A stretch of DNA of 64,000 bases from Photobacterium piscicola (GCF_900166965.1 NZ_FUZI01000013.1:1-64000); one strand, 5' to 3'. Positions 1 through 12,223 are shown, counted from the stretch's first letter. A program made the numbers and translations. Notes: a model not told the origin generated them from the letters alone.

Positions 1-114
1 CCCGTCCGCCGCTCGTCAGCAAAGAAAGCAAGCTTTCTTTCTGTTACCGCTCGACTTGCATGTGTTAGGCCTGCCGCCAGCGTTCAATCTGAGCCATGAT
101 CAAACTCTTCAATT
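1..114 (-). rRNA. rrs: 16S ribosomal RNA, 5' end only (partial)
   Basis: Read on the minus strand, the sequence gives the universal 16S 5' end (GAAGAGTTTGATCATGGCTC), then the conserved GGCGGCAGGCCTAACACATG stretch and the variable helix-6 hairpin, and runs off the window start. The helix-6 loop (GAAAGCTTGCTTTC) resembles Photobacterium-type 16S. Only about 114 nt of the roughly 1.5 kb gene are present. It lies downstream of hemG in the same direction, as rrnA does in E. coli. The exact mature 5' end is approximate. Confidence 0.95.
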
Positions 115-320
115 AAAGTTTTGTTGTCTCTTTCGAGACGGCTCAATGAATACTGACTTCAAAACTACCTTAGTAATTTTAAAGCTATTACCATTCCAAC
201 AGAATGGTAATGAATTGACTGTGCCAAATAACCGTAGTTATTTGTATTGGTCACTCAGTTCATTGATAAATCTTTCGACTTAACTATTCAACGAGTGCCC
301 ACACAGATTGCATGGTCAAA

Positions 321-333
321 TTGTTAAAGAACA
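321..333 (-). promoter_or_regulatory. rRNA leader boxA antitermination element
   Basis: The minus strand reads TGTTCTTTAACAA, close to the enterobacterial rrn boxA (TGCTCTTTAACA). It sits in the leader between the P2 promoter and the 16S gene, where NusB/S10-dependent antitermination complexes assemble. The rest of the leader (115-320) holds no gene. It contains complementary segments that presumably form the 5' half of the RNase III processing stem. Confidence 0.75.
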
Positions 334-391
334 ATCTTCTTCGAATTATCAAACATTTGACCGTTTAATCGTTTCGTTGAAGTGGATGGCC

Positions 392-419
392 ATTCTAGCG
401 AAATAACATAAAGTGTCAA
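392..419 (-). promoter_or_regulatory. rrn P2-like promoter (proximal)
   Basis: On the minus strand a perfect -35 (TTGACA, 414-419) is followed after 16 bp by TAGAAT (392-397). An A/T-rich UP-like tract lies upstream (about 420-442) and a GC-containing discriminator follows. The position about 280 nt before 16S and the 16-bp spacing fit ribosomal RNA promoters. Confidence 0.8.
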
Positions 420-512
420 CCACTTTTTTATTTCTTTTATCAGGTCTATCATCCAATCGATTATTGCATAACATCTTCTTTTATAAAGCTGCTCGCGTTC
501 CGATAGAGCAGC

Positions 513-540
513 AGTATAGAGACAACGACGTTCATCGCAA
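513..540 (-). promoter_or_regulatory. rrn P1-like promoter (distal)
   Basis: On the minus strand TTGCGA (535-540) and TATACT (513-518) are separated by 16 bp. An A-rich UP-like element lies upstream at about 541-565. It lies about 120 bp upstream of the second promoter, giving the tandem P1-P2 arrangement typical of growth-rate-controlled rrn operons. Region 541-611 holds only this upstream element and the end of hemG. Confidence 0.75.
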
Positions 541-611
541 GTACTTTATGCTTTTTATCAATAAAAACGAACCGTTAGATCAAAAAGCAAACAAAGCGAT
601 CAATAATACGA

Positions 612-1136
612 TTATAACGTCTTAAATTGGTGACTAAAATGTGCCACCTTTTGCCAGTCGGTATATTCCACTTCTTTTGTTGTATCAGTTTCGCCCCCTG
701 TAAGCTTCATTATTAACTTAATCATTGTGCGATCAAAAAAGTTATAACGTGGATAGCGCAATGCTCCAGCAAATACGGCCATCATTTTAGGATGCCATGG
801 TGACTTCAATAAGAACTTCTTAACATAAGCACTTGTTGCTGGCGTATCTTTACCTTCTTTACGAGCGGTGAGATTAACGCAGAAGAAAGCGACCTTTGCT
901 TGTTCAAGGCTAGCTATATTTTGCTCTATAAATTGATATAGCTTTTTATTTAAATGGCCATAGCGTACGGAAGCACCAACAAGAATGCGATCATAACCAT
1001 TGAAATCAATTTTTGGCTCTGAATGTATATCAATATAGTCACATTGATACGGTTCGCCTAAGTCCTGCTCTATATGGTTAAGGATTTTAATCGTTTGTCC
1101 TTCACAACTAGAATGCAGTAATAATACCTTTTCCAT
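612..1136 (-). CDS. hemG: Protoporphyrinogen IX dehydrogenase (quinone-linked), HemG
   Basis: The 174-aa flavodoxin-fold protein oxidises protoporphyrinogen IX to protoporphyrin IX in haem synthesis, passing electrons to membrane quinones. The N-terminus (LLHSSCEGQTIKI) is the FMN phosphate-binding loop and is followed by the family segment ILVGASVRYGHLNKKLYQF. Length matches E. coli HemG (about 180 aa). A strong AAAGGAG ribosome site precedes the ATG, and trkH ends 10 nt upstream, so the two are co-transcribed. The order yigZ-trkH-hemG-rrn is the same as in E. coli, which supports the assignment. Confidence 0.93.
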   Translation of the reverse strand: MEKVLLLHSSCEGQTIKILNHIEQDLGEPYQCDYIDIHSEPKIDFNGYDRILVGASVRYGHLNKKLYQFIEQNIASLEQAKVAFFCVNLTARKEGKDTPATSAYVKKFLLKSPWHPKMMAVFAGALRYPRYNFFDRTMIKLIMKLTGGETDTTKEVEYTDWQKVAHFSHQFKTL

Positions 1137-1146
1137 GATAGCTCCT

Positions 1147-2604
1147 TTAATTACGCCAAAATGTCGGCGTAAATAAAACTAATAATGTAAACACTTCTAA
1201 ACGGCCAAATAGCATAGCAATAATGAGGATCCATTTCGCTGAATCATTTATTTGACCAAAATGAACCGCAACTTCGCCTAAACCTGGACCTAAATTATTA
1301 AGTGTCGCGGCCACCGCTGAAAATGCTGTTAATTCATCGATACCTGTCGCAATAAGAGCCAACATACATACCACAAAAACCAATGCATAAGCCGAGAAAA
1401 ACCCCCACACAGCATCAACAACTCGTTGTGGTAACGCTTTATGCCCAAGTTTAATGGTGTACACCGCGCGAGGATGTACTAAACGTTTTAACTCTCGAAC
1501 GCCTTGTAATGACAATAACAACATTCGAATTACTTTCATGCCGCCCCCAGTCGAGCCAGCACAACCACCTATAAAAGAGGAAAACAGCAATAACACAGGT
1601 AGAAATAACGGCCAATCAGAAAAACCAGTGGTAGTAAAACCTGCCGTTGTAGAAATAGAGACCGTTTGAAACAGCGCTTGATCAAAAGCATCAAAAGAGT
1701 TGTTGTAAGAATGATGTTTTAATAACACCCCAAAACAAATCGTAAATAAAATACCTTGTACGACCAAAAAGGCTCGAAACTCGGGATCTCGCCAATATGT
1801 TTTAAGGTTAATATTACCATTACCAAATACAGCAAAGTGAAGGGAAAAGTTACAGGCTGAAATTAAAAGAAAAACAACGGTGATCATATTAATAGTAGGA
1901 CAATTAAAATAACCAATACTGGCATCGTGAGTTGAGAACCCACCGATTGCGACAGTTGAAAAGCTATGTGATATCGCATCAAAGCCACTCATACCAGCAA
2001 GCCAAAACGCGAATGCACATGCAATCGTTAATACTAAGTAAATATACCATAAGGTTTTTGCTGTTTCGGCAATACGAGGGGTCATTTTACTGTCTTTTAC
2101 TGGCCCCGGCGTTTCAGCACGATATAACTGCATTCCACCAATACCTAACACCGGTAATATTGCGACCGCTAACACGATAATTCCCATACCGCCAAACCAT
2201 TGCAGTAACTGACGATAGAATAAAATCGCTTTAGGTAAATGGTCGAGGCCAACAATGACCGTTGCGCCCGTTGTTGTCAGTGCAGAAAATGATTCAAAAA
2301 AGGAGTCAGCAACCGACAAATCGGGATTTTTAGACAACAGAAAAGGCACCGCACCAGCACTGCCAATAACAGCCCAAAACAGTACCACGATTAAGAAGCC
2401 ATCACGGGCTTTTAATTCGTGTCGATGATGGCGATTAGGAAGCCATAACGCAGATCCGCCTGCGAAGAGTAAAAAGAAAGTAACAACAAAAGGAAATCCG
2501 GCTCCGTCACGGTAAATCAACGCGACCAGAGCAGGAATAAGCATGGTGACGCTAAATAAGGCGAGCAACAGCCCGACGATACGTATAATTGAACGAAACT
2601 GCAT
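1147..2604 (-). CDS. trkH: Trk potassium uptake transmembrane subunit TrkH
   Basis: The 485-aa inner-membrane protein is the K+-translocating subunit of the Trk system, which works with cytosolic TrkA. It opens with FRSIIRIVGLLLALFS like E. coli TrkH (483 aa). It contains the four pore-loop repeats, recognisable as TTTGATVIVGLD, IGGFSTHDAS, TTAGFTTTGFSDW and NNLGPGLGEV, each with the filter glycine, and ends FTPTFWRN. It lies 48 nt after yigZ and 10 nt before hemG in one operon. A second, more divergent TrkH homologue is at the right end of the window. Confidence 0.95.
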   Translation of the reverse strand: MQFRSIIRIVGLLLALFSVTMLIPALVALIYRDGAGFPFVVTFFLLFAGGSALWLPNRHHRHELKARDGFLIVVLFWAVIGSAGAVPFLLSKNPDLSVADSFFESFSALTTTGATVIVGLDHLPKAILFYRQLLQWFGGMGIIVLAVAILPVLGIGGMQLYRAETPGPVKDSKMTPRIAETAKTLWYIYLVLTIACAFAFWLAGMSGFDAISHSFSTVAIGGFSTHDASIGYFNCPTINMITVVFLLISACNFSLHFAVFGNGNINLKTYWRDPEFRAFLVVQGILFTICFGVLLKHHSYNNSFDAFDQALFQTVSISTTAGFTTTGFSDWPLFLPVLLLFSSFIGGCAGSTGGGMKVIRMLLLSLQGVRELKRLVHPRAVYTIKLGHKALPQRVVDAVWGFFSAYALVFVVCMLALIATGIDELTAFSAVAATLNNLGPGLGEVAVHFGQINDSAKWILIIAMLFGRLEVFTLLVLFTPTFWRN

Positions 2605-2652
2605 GGCCCTAACCGGCCCTCATATGAAAATATAGAATAAAATAAATAATGG

Positions 2653-3279
2653 TTAACTCTCAGGAATTGATGTTGCAACAATCCGTCCACCACTACGATT
2701 AATTAGCTTGGTACTAAATTCAGTCACGATACGGCTATCAAGCGCTAGATGCATACTGACTTGTTGACCATAATCAGCCTTTAATTGTGTGCCGTTATAT
2801 TCGCTTAATAACGCTTCAACTAATGATATTTGATTATAATCACAACATAGAAACAACTCACTGATGATGATCTTTTGTTGTGTGCTCAGTAGCGTTAATC
2901 CACGTTGCACGCCTCCACCATAGGCCTTAACTAACCCACCCGTTCCTAAATGAATACCGCCAAAATAACGTACAACAACTGCGGTTAGTTCACCGACACC
3001 CGATCCAGTTAATTGCGCTAATATCGGTTTTCCAGCGGTTCCTGATGGCTCGCCGTCATCACTAAAGCCCCACAACATTGAATCTGTCGGTCTGCCAGCA
3101 ACAAAGCCCCAACAATGGTGATTGGCATTTGGATGAGCTAATTTTATTTCATTAATAAACTGCTTAGCCGCTTCAATCGACGCCGTATGAGCTAAATACG
3201 TTATAAAATGGCTCTTTTTGATTTCTTCTTCAAAAGTCACGGCTTGCAGTGGAATCAAGTAAGGTTCGCTGGTTGACAT
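2653..3279 (-). CDS. yigZ: IMPACT/YigZ family protein
   Basis: The 208-aa protein belongs to the UPF0029/IMPACT family. It carries the N-terminal signature KKSHFITYLAHTAS and the hallmark segment DDGEPSGTAGKPIL near residues 74-87, then VVRYFGGIHLGTGGLVKAYG. The bacterial role is unsettled; eukaryotic IMPACT binds GCN1. A GAGGT ribosome site lies 8 nt before the ATG. It is the first gene of the yigZ-trkH-hemG run. E. coli has pepQ just upstream; here pepQ is absent and fadB follows divergently. Confidence 0.92.
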   Translation of the reverse strand: MSTSEPYLIPLQAVTFEEEIKKSHFITYLAHTASIEAAKQFINEIKLAHPNANHHCWGFVAGRPTDSMLWGFSDDGEPSGTAGKPILAQLTGSGVGELTAVVVRYFGGIHLGTGGLVKAYGGGVQRGLTLLSTQQKIIISELFLCCDYNQISLVEALLSEYNGTQLKADYGQQVSMHLALDSRIVTEFSTKLINRSGGRIVATSIPES

Positions 3280-3480
3280 AAAACATACCTCGTCATCAAA
3301 AAACCACCGCAGGATATCATATTCCTATTATGACCCAAGCAATGCTCATTATTGCTTACAATGGCGTCATTCTACGAATTATTACCGTTAAGATAATGTA
3401 CCAATCGACAATGTTAAATAAATGTTTAAATTAATTGTTGAATTTGTGGCCATTGCAGTTCAGACTAAATATTAACCACT

Positions 3481-3496
3481 ACAGGTCAAACCAGTT
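3481..3496. promoter_or_regulatory. FadR operator upstream of fadB
   Basis: The minus strand reads AACTGGTTTGACCTGT, which matches the E. coli FadR consensus (AACTGGTCNGACCTGTT) at nearly every informative position. It sits 46 bp before the fadB start, where FadR would repress beta-oxidation until long-chain acyl-CoA releases it. The rest of 3280-3542 is AT-rich; I could not fix a firm promoter there. fadR itself is not in the window, so regulation is inference from the site. Confidence 0.8.
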
Positions 3497-3542
3497 AAAT
3501 CACACCTGATCCGTCATAGAATGGAATATATGGAGATAGAAC

Positions 3543-6886
<3,344 letters not shown>

Positions 6887-7050
6887 CCTCCAAAAATATC
6901 GCAAGTGTTGATCTTCAACCATATAATGGTACAGACGACATGCAACTTACACATAGATACCATGAGTAAGTTTCATTTTCTTCATCAAGATAAGCCGTCT
7001 ACACTCAATCCTATATTGATTGCTAACCATGATTTTTCCGGAGTATTGCA

Positions 7051-8031
7051 ATGTTTAAAGCACTAGTACTAGAACAAGAAGATAAAAAAACACTCGCAAC
7101 TATTCGTCAAATGGCAACATCTGAATTACCTGCTGGTGATGTGTTAATTGATGTTGATTACTCTTCATTAAACTATAAAGATGGCTTAGCAATTACCGGT
7201 AAAGGTCGTATCGTACGTCAATTCCCAATGGTACCAGGTGTCGATTTAGCGGGCACAGTGGCTGAGTCAAGTGATGATCGCTACCACGTCGGTGACAAAG
7301 TAGTACTGACGGGCTGGGGTGTGGGTGAAGGTCACTGGGGTGGCATGGCTGAAAAAGCCCGCCTAAATGCAGATTGGTTAGTACCATTACCCGCAAACCT
7401 TGATGGCAAACAAGCGATGATGGTCGGTACTGCAGGCTTAACGGCAATGCTGTGTGTACAAGCTATTGTTGATGCAAATGTAAAACCTGAAGATGGCGAG
7501 ATTTTAGTCACGGGTGCCAGCGGTGGTGTTGGCTCAGTTGCGATTACTTTACTGGCACAACTCGGCTATAAAGTTGCCGCAGTAACGGGGCGTGCTGAAG
7601 CTAATGGCCCATTACTAAAACAACTTGGCGCAACGACAATTATTGATCGTAGTGTGTTTGAAGAACCTGCTCGCCCATTAGATAAGCAATTGTGGGCTGG
7701 CGCAATTGATACTGTTGGTAGCAAAGTACTGGCTAAAGTATTAAGCCAAATTAACTACAACGGTGCAGTTGCTATTTGTGGCCTTGCTGGCGGCTTTGAT
7801 TTACCGACAACAGTTATGCCTTTTATTCTACGTAATGTACGTTTACAAGGTATCGATTCAGTAATGTGCCCATTTGAAAAACGTCAACAAGCATGGCAAC
7901 GTCTAACTGAGTTACTACCCGCTAGCTACTTTGAACAAGCCTGCCGTGAAGTCGCACTTGAACAAGTAACAGAATGTGCAGAAGCGATCACCAACGGTCA
8001 AATCACCGGCCGCGTAGTCATTAAACTGTAA
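7051..8031 (+). CDS. acuI: Acrylyl-CoA reductase / YhdH-type quinone oxidoreductase
   Basis: The 326-aa protein is a zinc-independent medium-chain dehydrogenase/reductase. The N-terminal catalytic domain has SSLNYKDGLAITGKG and PGVDLAGTV; the Rossmann motif VTGASGGVGSVA lies near residues 152-163. E. coli YhdH and AcuI share this pattern, and AcuI reduces acryloyl-CoA to propionyl-CoA with NADPH. A CCGGAG ribosome site precedes the ATG and a terminator follows at 8083-8108, so it is probably monocistronic. The substrate in this organism is inferred. Other MDR enzymes are possible but the family match is strong. Confidence 0.85.
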   Translation: MFKALVLEQEDKKTLATIRQMATSELPAGDVLIDVDYSSLNYKDGLAITGKGRIVRQFPMVPGVDLAGTVAESSDDRYHVGDKVVLTGWGVGEGHWGGMAEKARLNADWLVPLPANLDGKQAMMVGTAGLTAMLCVQAIVDANVKPEDGEILVTGASGGVGSVAITLLAQLGYKVAAVTGRAEANGPLLKQLGATTIIDRSVFEEPARPLDKQLWAGAIDTVGSKVLAKVLSQINYNGAVAICGLAGGFDLPTTVMPFILRNVRLQGIDSVMCPFEKRQQAWQRLTELLPASYFEQACREVALEQVTECAEAITNGQITGRVVIKL

Positions 8032-8082
8032 TGATCAAATAATGCAGTATTAATGCCACTGAATGATGGTCGTTAATCAATG

Positions 8083-8108
8083 AGGTCAGCCATGTGCTGG
8101 CCTTTTTA
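8083..8108 (+). terminator. Rho-independent terminator after acuI
   Basis: AGGTCAGC and GCTGGCCT form an 8-bp stem (one G-U pair) with a CATGT loop, followed by TTTTT. It ends the acuI transcript just before the convergent LysR gene. Confidence 0.8.
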
Positions 8109-8125
8109 TTGATCTCAATATTTCA

Positions 8126-9067
8126 CTACAACAACCCGATATCATGAATACGGGAGTTGATCAGTCGCCCACACTCTTCTTTAATAATAGTACGCAGCCA
8201 TATTTGCGATGCCGAATGCTCACAACGCGCATGCCATAATAATGAATAATCAAATGGCTTAAACTCAAATGGCAATGGCTTGACGATTAACTGATAACGT
8301 TCTGCGACTAAATACGCCAAATCTGCAGGCACCGTCATGATCAATGGTATTTGATCGATGATCGCTAAAGCCGCTTCTAAATGATAAGCCCGTAATACCA
8401 TTTTAGGTTGAGGATGACCACGCAACTGTTCATCAATTAACGCTTTAACGCCATCGCTTACCGCTATCATTGCATGGGGATAGGTTAAGTAATCTTGCAA
8501 GGTAAGTGGCTTATTTGCTAATGGATGATTCTGGCTCACAAGACAAAACACACTCACTAAGCCTAATAACTGCTGACACAGTGGCCCCATATCAGCACTA
8601 GGACGACAAATTGCCATATCACAGCCCCCCGTAGTCAACTGTGACAATACGTTATTATGCTGTAACGGGCTAAATTCTAATGACAGATGGGGTGCTTCTT
8701 GATAAATACGCGGCAATGCAAATGGCAGAATGGTTTGCATTGCATAATCCGTCGTCGCAATTTTAAAAGTTTGATCACAAATAGCGGGATCAAAATCATT
8801 CGGCGTCAGTAATAATCGTAATGATTCTAACGGTTCATTTAATTGTTCATTTAATTCCAATGCCCGTTGTGTCGGTAGTAATGACTGCCCTTGACGGGTA
8901 AACAACGGATCACCGACTAAGTCGCGTAATCGGCCAAGCACTCGGCTCATTGCTGATTGGCTCAAGTTAAGTCTAATAGCTGCACGACTAACACTGCCTT
9001 CATCCAATAACACCTTTAACGCAACCAGTAAATTTAAGTCACGCCGATAAACTTCTTCGAGCTCCAT
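8126..9067 (-). CDS. LysR-family transcriptional regulator
   Basis: The 313-aa protein has an N-terminal winged helix-turn-helix (about residues 9-66: DLNLLVALKVLLDEGSVSRA, then LSQSAMSRVLGRLR). A LysR substrate-binding domain of the NodD/LeuO-like type follows. The effector and targets cannot be read from the sequence. It converges on acuI, so a direct regulator-target pairing is not implied by layout. The region up to the next gene (9068-9192) contains a terminator belonging to the neighbouring minus-strand gene. Confidence 0.88.
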   Translation of the reverse strand: MELEEVYRRDLNLLVALKVLLDEGSVSRAAIRLNLSQSAMSRVLGRLRDLVGDPLFTRQGQSLLPTQRALELNEQLNEPLESLRLLLTPNDFDPAICDQTFKIATTDYAMQTILPFALPRIYQEAPHLSLEFSPLQHNNVLSQLTTGGCDMAICRPSADMGPLCQQLLGLVSVFCLVSQNHPLANKPLTLQDYLTYPHAMIAVSDGVKALIDEQLRGHPQPKMVLRAYHLEAALAIIDQIPLIMTVPADLAYLVAERYQLIVKPLPFEFKPFDYSLLWHARCEHSASQIWLRTIIKEECGRLINSRIHDIGLL

Positions 9068-9127
9068 AGTTTTACTTCTCTAACGCTATGAATTAATCAA
9101 ATATGGCAACAGTATGGCGGGATAGAT

Positions 9128-9156
9128 AAAAAAAATCCCGCCTTTTTAAGACGGGA
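9128..9156 (-). terminator. Rho-independent terminator of the 60-aa membrane protein gene
   Basis: On the minus strand TCCCGTC pairs with GGCGGGA across a TTAAAAA loop and is followed by a run of eight T. It lies 36 nt after the stop of the small gene at 9193-9375. Confidence 0.82.
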
Positions 9157-9192
9157 ATATTCACGAGCAAGCATCATTCAACGCCGTTAGCG

Positions 9193-9375
9193 TTATTTTT
9201 TTTGTTGTTCTAGCTTATTTTTACTGGCGAACTCAACCCATAATCCAAGGATTGTGGCCAGCAAACCACCAACAGCAAAGAGCCCGGTAGCATGGTGACT
9301 AATAAGCATTATAGTGCTAAATGAAATAATGCACAGTACCGCATAAATCATGACACGATCGATTGAAGTTAACAT
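9193..9375 (-). CDS. Small two-helix membrane protein, function unknown
   Basis: A 60-aa protein with two hydrophobic segments (about residues 7-26 and 30-48) and a lysine/glutamine-rich tail. It is probably an inner-membrane hairpin. I do not recognise the family. Support for a real gene: a strong AGGGGGAT ribosome site before the ATG and a good terminator 36 nt past the stop. It stands alone between the LysR gene and tusA on the opposite strand. Confidence 0.65.
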   Translation of the reverse strand: MLTSIDRVMIYAVLCIISFSTIMLISHHATGLFAVGGLLATILGLWVEFASKNKLEQQKK

Positions 9376-9513
9376 AATATCCCCCTAATCCATTAGAAGA
9401 AAAGTTAATGTGATGTTAATAAGGTTACACATTTTATCTAGATTTACCAAGCCTTATTGATTAATTCTTATCCCGCAGTATGATCATAATGTCTACAATA
9501 ATACGTGTAAATT

Positions 9514-9765
9514 ATGACTGCTAATTTTGAAAATCCGACCCATAGCCTTGATGCTCTCGGCTTACGTTGTCCTGAACCCGTAATGATGGTGCGCAAAACA
9601 GTCCGAAAAATGGCAACTGATGAAACCTTGTTAGTTATTGCCGATGACCCATCAACGACGCGCGACATTCCCAGCTTTTGTCGCTTCATGGATCACACGC
9701 TTATCGCCGCAGAAACAGAAACGCTACCCTATCGTTTTCTGATCAAAAAAGGCGCTGGCAATTAA
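9514..9765 (+). CDS. tusA: Sulfurtransferase TusA
   Basis: The 83-aa SirA/TusA-fold protein carries sulfur from IscS towards TusBCD for 2-thiouridine formation on tRNA wobble bases. The persulfide cysteine is C19 in [20 protein letters not shown], the same position as in E. coli (81 aa). It is monocistronic and ends at a strong bidirectional terminator. The ATG was chosen by alignment to E. coli TusA. Confidence 0.94.
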   Translation: MTANFENPTHSLDALGLRCPEPVMMVRKTVRKMATDETLLVIADDPSTTRDIPSFCRFMDHTLIAAETETLPYRFLIKKGAGN

Positions 9766-9773
9766 ATCAAATT

Positions 9774-9805
9774 AAAAAGGCAGCGTTAATAAACGCTGCC
9801 TTTTT
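9774..9805. terminator. Bidirectional terminator between tusA and the 81-aa gene
   Basis: A perfect 14-bp stem (AAAAAGGCAGCGTT / AACGCTGCCTTTTT) with a 4-nt loop carries T-runs on both strands. It serves tusA on the plus strand and the convergent small gene on the minus strand. Confidence 0.92.
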
Positions 9806-9810
9806 AGTTG

Positions 9811-10056
9811 TTATTGATTGTGTTGTTGCTGACGTAAGTTTTCGAGTTCATGTTGCACCTGACGTAACTCTTTTTTAAGTGGTAATACATAGCGTAATCG
9901 AACCCACGCATCGACAGACAAATAGGTTGTAACAACCGTTCCGACGACCATAGGAAACCACATATCAGTTAACATCATTCCCGCTACATTCAGTGCTAAT
10001 GCAATATGAAATAACCAACATTGACTTTGCGGTGAGATCGCTGAGAAGCGCGCCAT
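9811..10056 (-). CDS. Small membrane protein with C-terminal coiled coil, unknown
   Basis: An 81-aa protein with two hydrophobic segments (about residues 12-29 and 32-48). A charged, heptad-like tail follows (LKKELRQVQHELENLRQQQH) that should form a coiled coil. I do not recognise the family. A GGGGG ribosome site lies before the ATG and the gene ends at the shared terminator, both supporting expression. Confidence 0.68.
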   Translation of the reverse strand: MARFSAISPQSQCWLFHIALALNVAGMMLTDMWFPMVVGTVVTTYLSVDAWVRLRYVLPLKKELRQVQHELENLRQQQHNQ

Positions 10057-10212
10057 AGAAACCCCCTACATCACCCAACAGAATTTAAGTTAACGATTAA
10101 TTAACATTAACTCTAGCATGGTAAATCACGATAATCTTTTGCAGCTATCACAGTTACACACTTAAATTAATTCACATTTAATGACGATTTAACCCGCTTA
10201 ACTTCACATCCA

Positions 10213-10228
10213 AGTTTCACATGAAACT
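10213..10228. other. parS-like palindrome with one core mismatch
   Basis: AGTTTCACATGAAACT differs from the consensus parS (NGTTNCACGTGAAACN) by a single G-to-A change in the centre. It lies in the intergenic stretch 10057-10328, which holds no gene. It may be a decayed or weak ParB site or chance. An intact site is at 14380-14395. Confidence 0.35.
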
Positions 10229-10252
10229 AACTACACTCAATATAAAATAAAA

Positions 10253-10283
10253 CAAAAAAAACCATGAGCCTGAGCCCATGGTT
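10253..10283 (-). terminator. Rho-independent terminator of the OmpA-family lipoprotein gene
   Basis: On the minus strand AACCATGGGC pairs with GCTCATGGTT (one mismatch) and is followed by eight T. It lies 45 nt past the stop of the lipoprotein gene. Confidence 0.82.
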
Positions 10284-10328
10284 TCAATATGATGTTAGTT
10301 ACACACCACTATAATCAATCAATATCAA

Positions 10329-11018
10329 TTAAGCCAATGGAGATAGAATGATCTCAACACGACGGTTTTGAGCACGACCTTGTGATGTTCCATTGGTCGC
10401 AATCGGGCTATTCTCGCCACGGCCTTGAGAAACAACACGATCAACATTTACGCCTTGACGGATAAGGTAGTTACCGACTTCACCGGCACGTACTTGTGAT
10501 AAACGCTGATTATAAGCCGCAGCGCCAGAGCTATCCGTAAAGCCTAAAACGTTTAACTGGGTCTTAGGGTATTCTTTAGCAACTATCGCTACATTATGTA
10601 ACGCTTCCATCGCACGGCTATTTAATGCAGATTGGTCAACACCAAAGGTAATTTCATTTGGCATATTTAAAATGATGTTATTGCCATTACGGGTAACACT
10701 GATGCCTGAAGATGCTAATTGCTGACGCAGTTTAGCTTCTTGTACATCCATGTAATAACCAATACCGCCACCCAAAGCTGCGCCAGATGCTGCACCAATC
10801 AATGCACCTTTACCGCGATCATGTTTGCTTGAAGACGCGATACCGATTGCAGCACCCGCTAATGCACCAATGATAGAACCGCCAGTACCTTTTGCAGTTT
10901 GGCTCTCACCAGTATAAGGGTTAACTGTTGAACAACCCGCAAGCGTAACAGCAGCAGCAACAGAAATTACCGCAGCACGCACCCAAGTTTTTGATGCCAT
11001 CACTTGATTTTTTGCCAT
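10329..11018 (-). CDS. yiaD: OmpA-family outer membrane lipoprotein (YiaD-like)
   Basis: The 229-aa protein begins with a signal peptide ending in the lipobox LAGC (acylated Cys29). A glycine-zipper region follows (about residues 45-90, GGSIIGALAGAAIGIA and GAASGAALGGGIG). The C-terminal OmpA domain (about 115-225) has the peptidoglycan-binding signature LGFTDSSGAAAYNQRLSQVR and NRRVEI. Serine at +2 predicts an outer-membrane destination. It probably ties the outer membrane to peptidoglycan. Two ATGs are possible (11018 or 11000) and neither has a clear ribosome site; the longer form is given. It resembles E. coli YiaD (219 aa). Confidence 0.85.
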   Translation of the reverse strand: MAKNQVMASKTWVRAAVISVAAAVTLAGCSTVNPYTGESQTAKGTGGSIIGALAGAAIGIASSSKHDRGKGALIGAASGAALGGGIGYYMDVQEAKLRQQLASSGISVTRNGNNIILNMPNEITFGVDQSALNSRAMEALHNVAIVAKEYPKTQLNVLGFTDSSGAAAYNQRLSQVRAGEVGNYLIRQGVNVDRVVSQGRGENSPIATNGTSQGRAQNRRVEIILSPLA

Positions 11019-11311
11019 TTAATTTAAAGACCCATGTTCTTGATACGCACATCGCATACCGAATAAAACTACGTTAATAATCAGACCAACGAGCTATTTG
11101 TTAGCGCTATTGTAATCAACCGATACATTTACGCCATCAAAATAATGTCAAATATTCATGAAAACCCAGTGTCCACAAGGGACAATCTGAGGAATTATCT
11201 CAAAACAAGCGCCAGATGGATAAAAAACACTCACGGCCCCTACTCGCCTCTGGGTTGGCAATGTATACTTGATAATTAATTATTTCATCCACTAATCTCG
11301 CGAAGCTGACA

Positions 11312-12223
11312 ATGCAGAAATACGATATTAAAACCTTTCAGGGCATGATCCTCGCGCTGCAGGATTACTGGGGCCAACAAGGCTGTACAATTGTGCAACC
11401 TCTTGACATGGAAGTGGGTGCAGGTACCTCTCACCCGATGACATGTCTACGAGCTCTAGGTCCAGAACCAATTGCAGCAGCGTATGTACAACCATCTCGC
11501 CGTCCAACCGACGGTCGTTACGGTGAAAACCCTAACCGTCTTCAGCACTACTATCAGTTCCAGGTAATGCTTAAGCCGTCTCCAGATAACATTCAGGAAC
11601 TGTACTTAGGCTCACTAGAAGTCCTAGGTGTTGACACTAAAGTACATGACATCCGTTTTGTAGAAGACAACTGGGAAAACCCAACCTTGGGTGCTTGGGG
11701 TCTTGGCTGGGAAGTTTGGCTGAACGGCATGGAAGTAACACAGTTTACTTACTTCCAGCAAGTTGGCGGCCTTGAGTGTAAGCCTGTTACTGGCGAAATC
11801 ACTTACGGTATTGAACGTCTAGCGATGTACATTCAAAACGTTGATTCAGTCTATGACTTAGTTTGGACAGATGGCCCATTAGGTAAAGTAACCTACGGTG
11901 ATATCTTCCATCAAAACGAAGTTGAGCAATCAACTTACAACTTTGAACACGCTGATGTTGATTTCCTATTTACTTTCTTTGACCAGTGCGAGAAAGAATC
12001 ACTGAAGCTGTTAGCACTTGAGCAGCCACTGCCATTGCCAGCTTACGAGCGTATTTTGAAAGCAGCACATGCTTTCAACCTTCTTGATGCTCGTAAAGCA
12101 ATTTCAGTAACTGAACGTCAACGTTACATTCTACGTATTCGTAATGTAACCAAACAAGTCGCTGAAGCTTACTATGCATCACGTGAAGCACTTGGCTTCC
12201 CAATGTGTAAAAAAGATAAGTAA
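11312..12223 (+). CDS. glyQ: Glycyl-tRNA synthetase alpha subunit
   Basis: The 303-aa class II synthetase subunit activates glycine and pairs with GlyS as alpha2-beta2. The start [20 protein letters not shown] and motifs [20 protein letters not shown] and [20 protein letters not shown] match E. coli GlyQ (303 aa). glyS begins 9 nt after the stop. Upstream (11019-11311) is non-coding; a TATACT -10-like hexamer lies near 11264 but no convincing -35 was found. Confidence 0.97.
   Translation: MQKYDIKTFQGMILALQDYWGQQGCTIVQPLDMEVGAGTSHPMTCLRALGPEPIAAAYVQPSRRPTDGRYGENPNRLQHYYQFQVMLKPSPDNIQELYLGSLEVLGVDTKVHDIRFVEDNWENPTLGAWGLGWEVWLNGMEVTQFTYFQQVGGLECKPVTGEITYGIERLAMYIQNVDSVYDLVWTDGPLGKVTYGDIFHQNEVEQSTYNFEHADVDFLFTFFDQCEKESLKLLALEQPLPLPAYERILKAAHAFNLLDARKAISVTERQRYILRIRNVTKQVAEAYYASREALGFPMCKKDK

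Noticed and set aside
56..283. Plus-strand open frame across the rRNA leader and 16S start
   Set aside because: It is antisense to the 16S 5' end and the leader; no ribosome site or protein similarity.
413..625. Plus-strand 70-aa frame over the rrn promoters
   Set aside because: It overlaps two good rrn promoters on the other strand and has no coding features.
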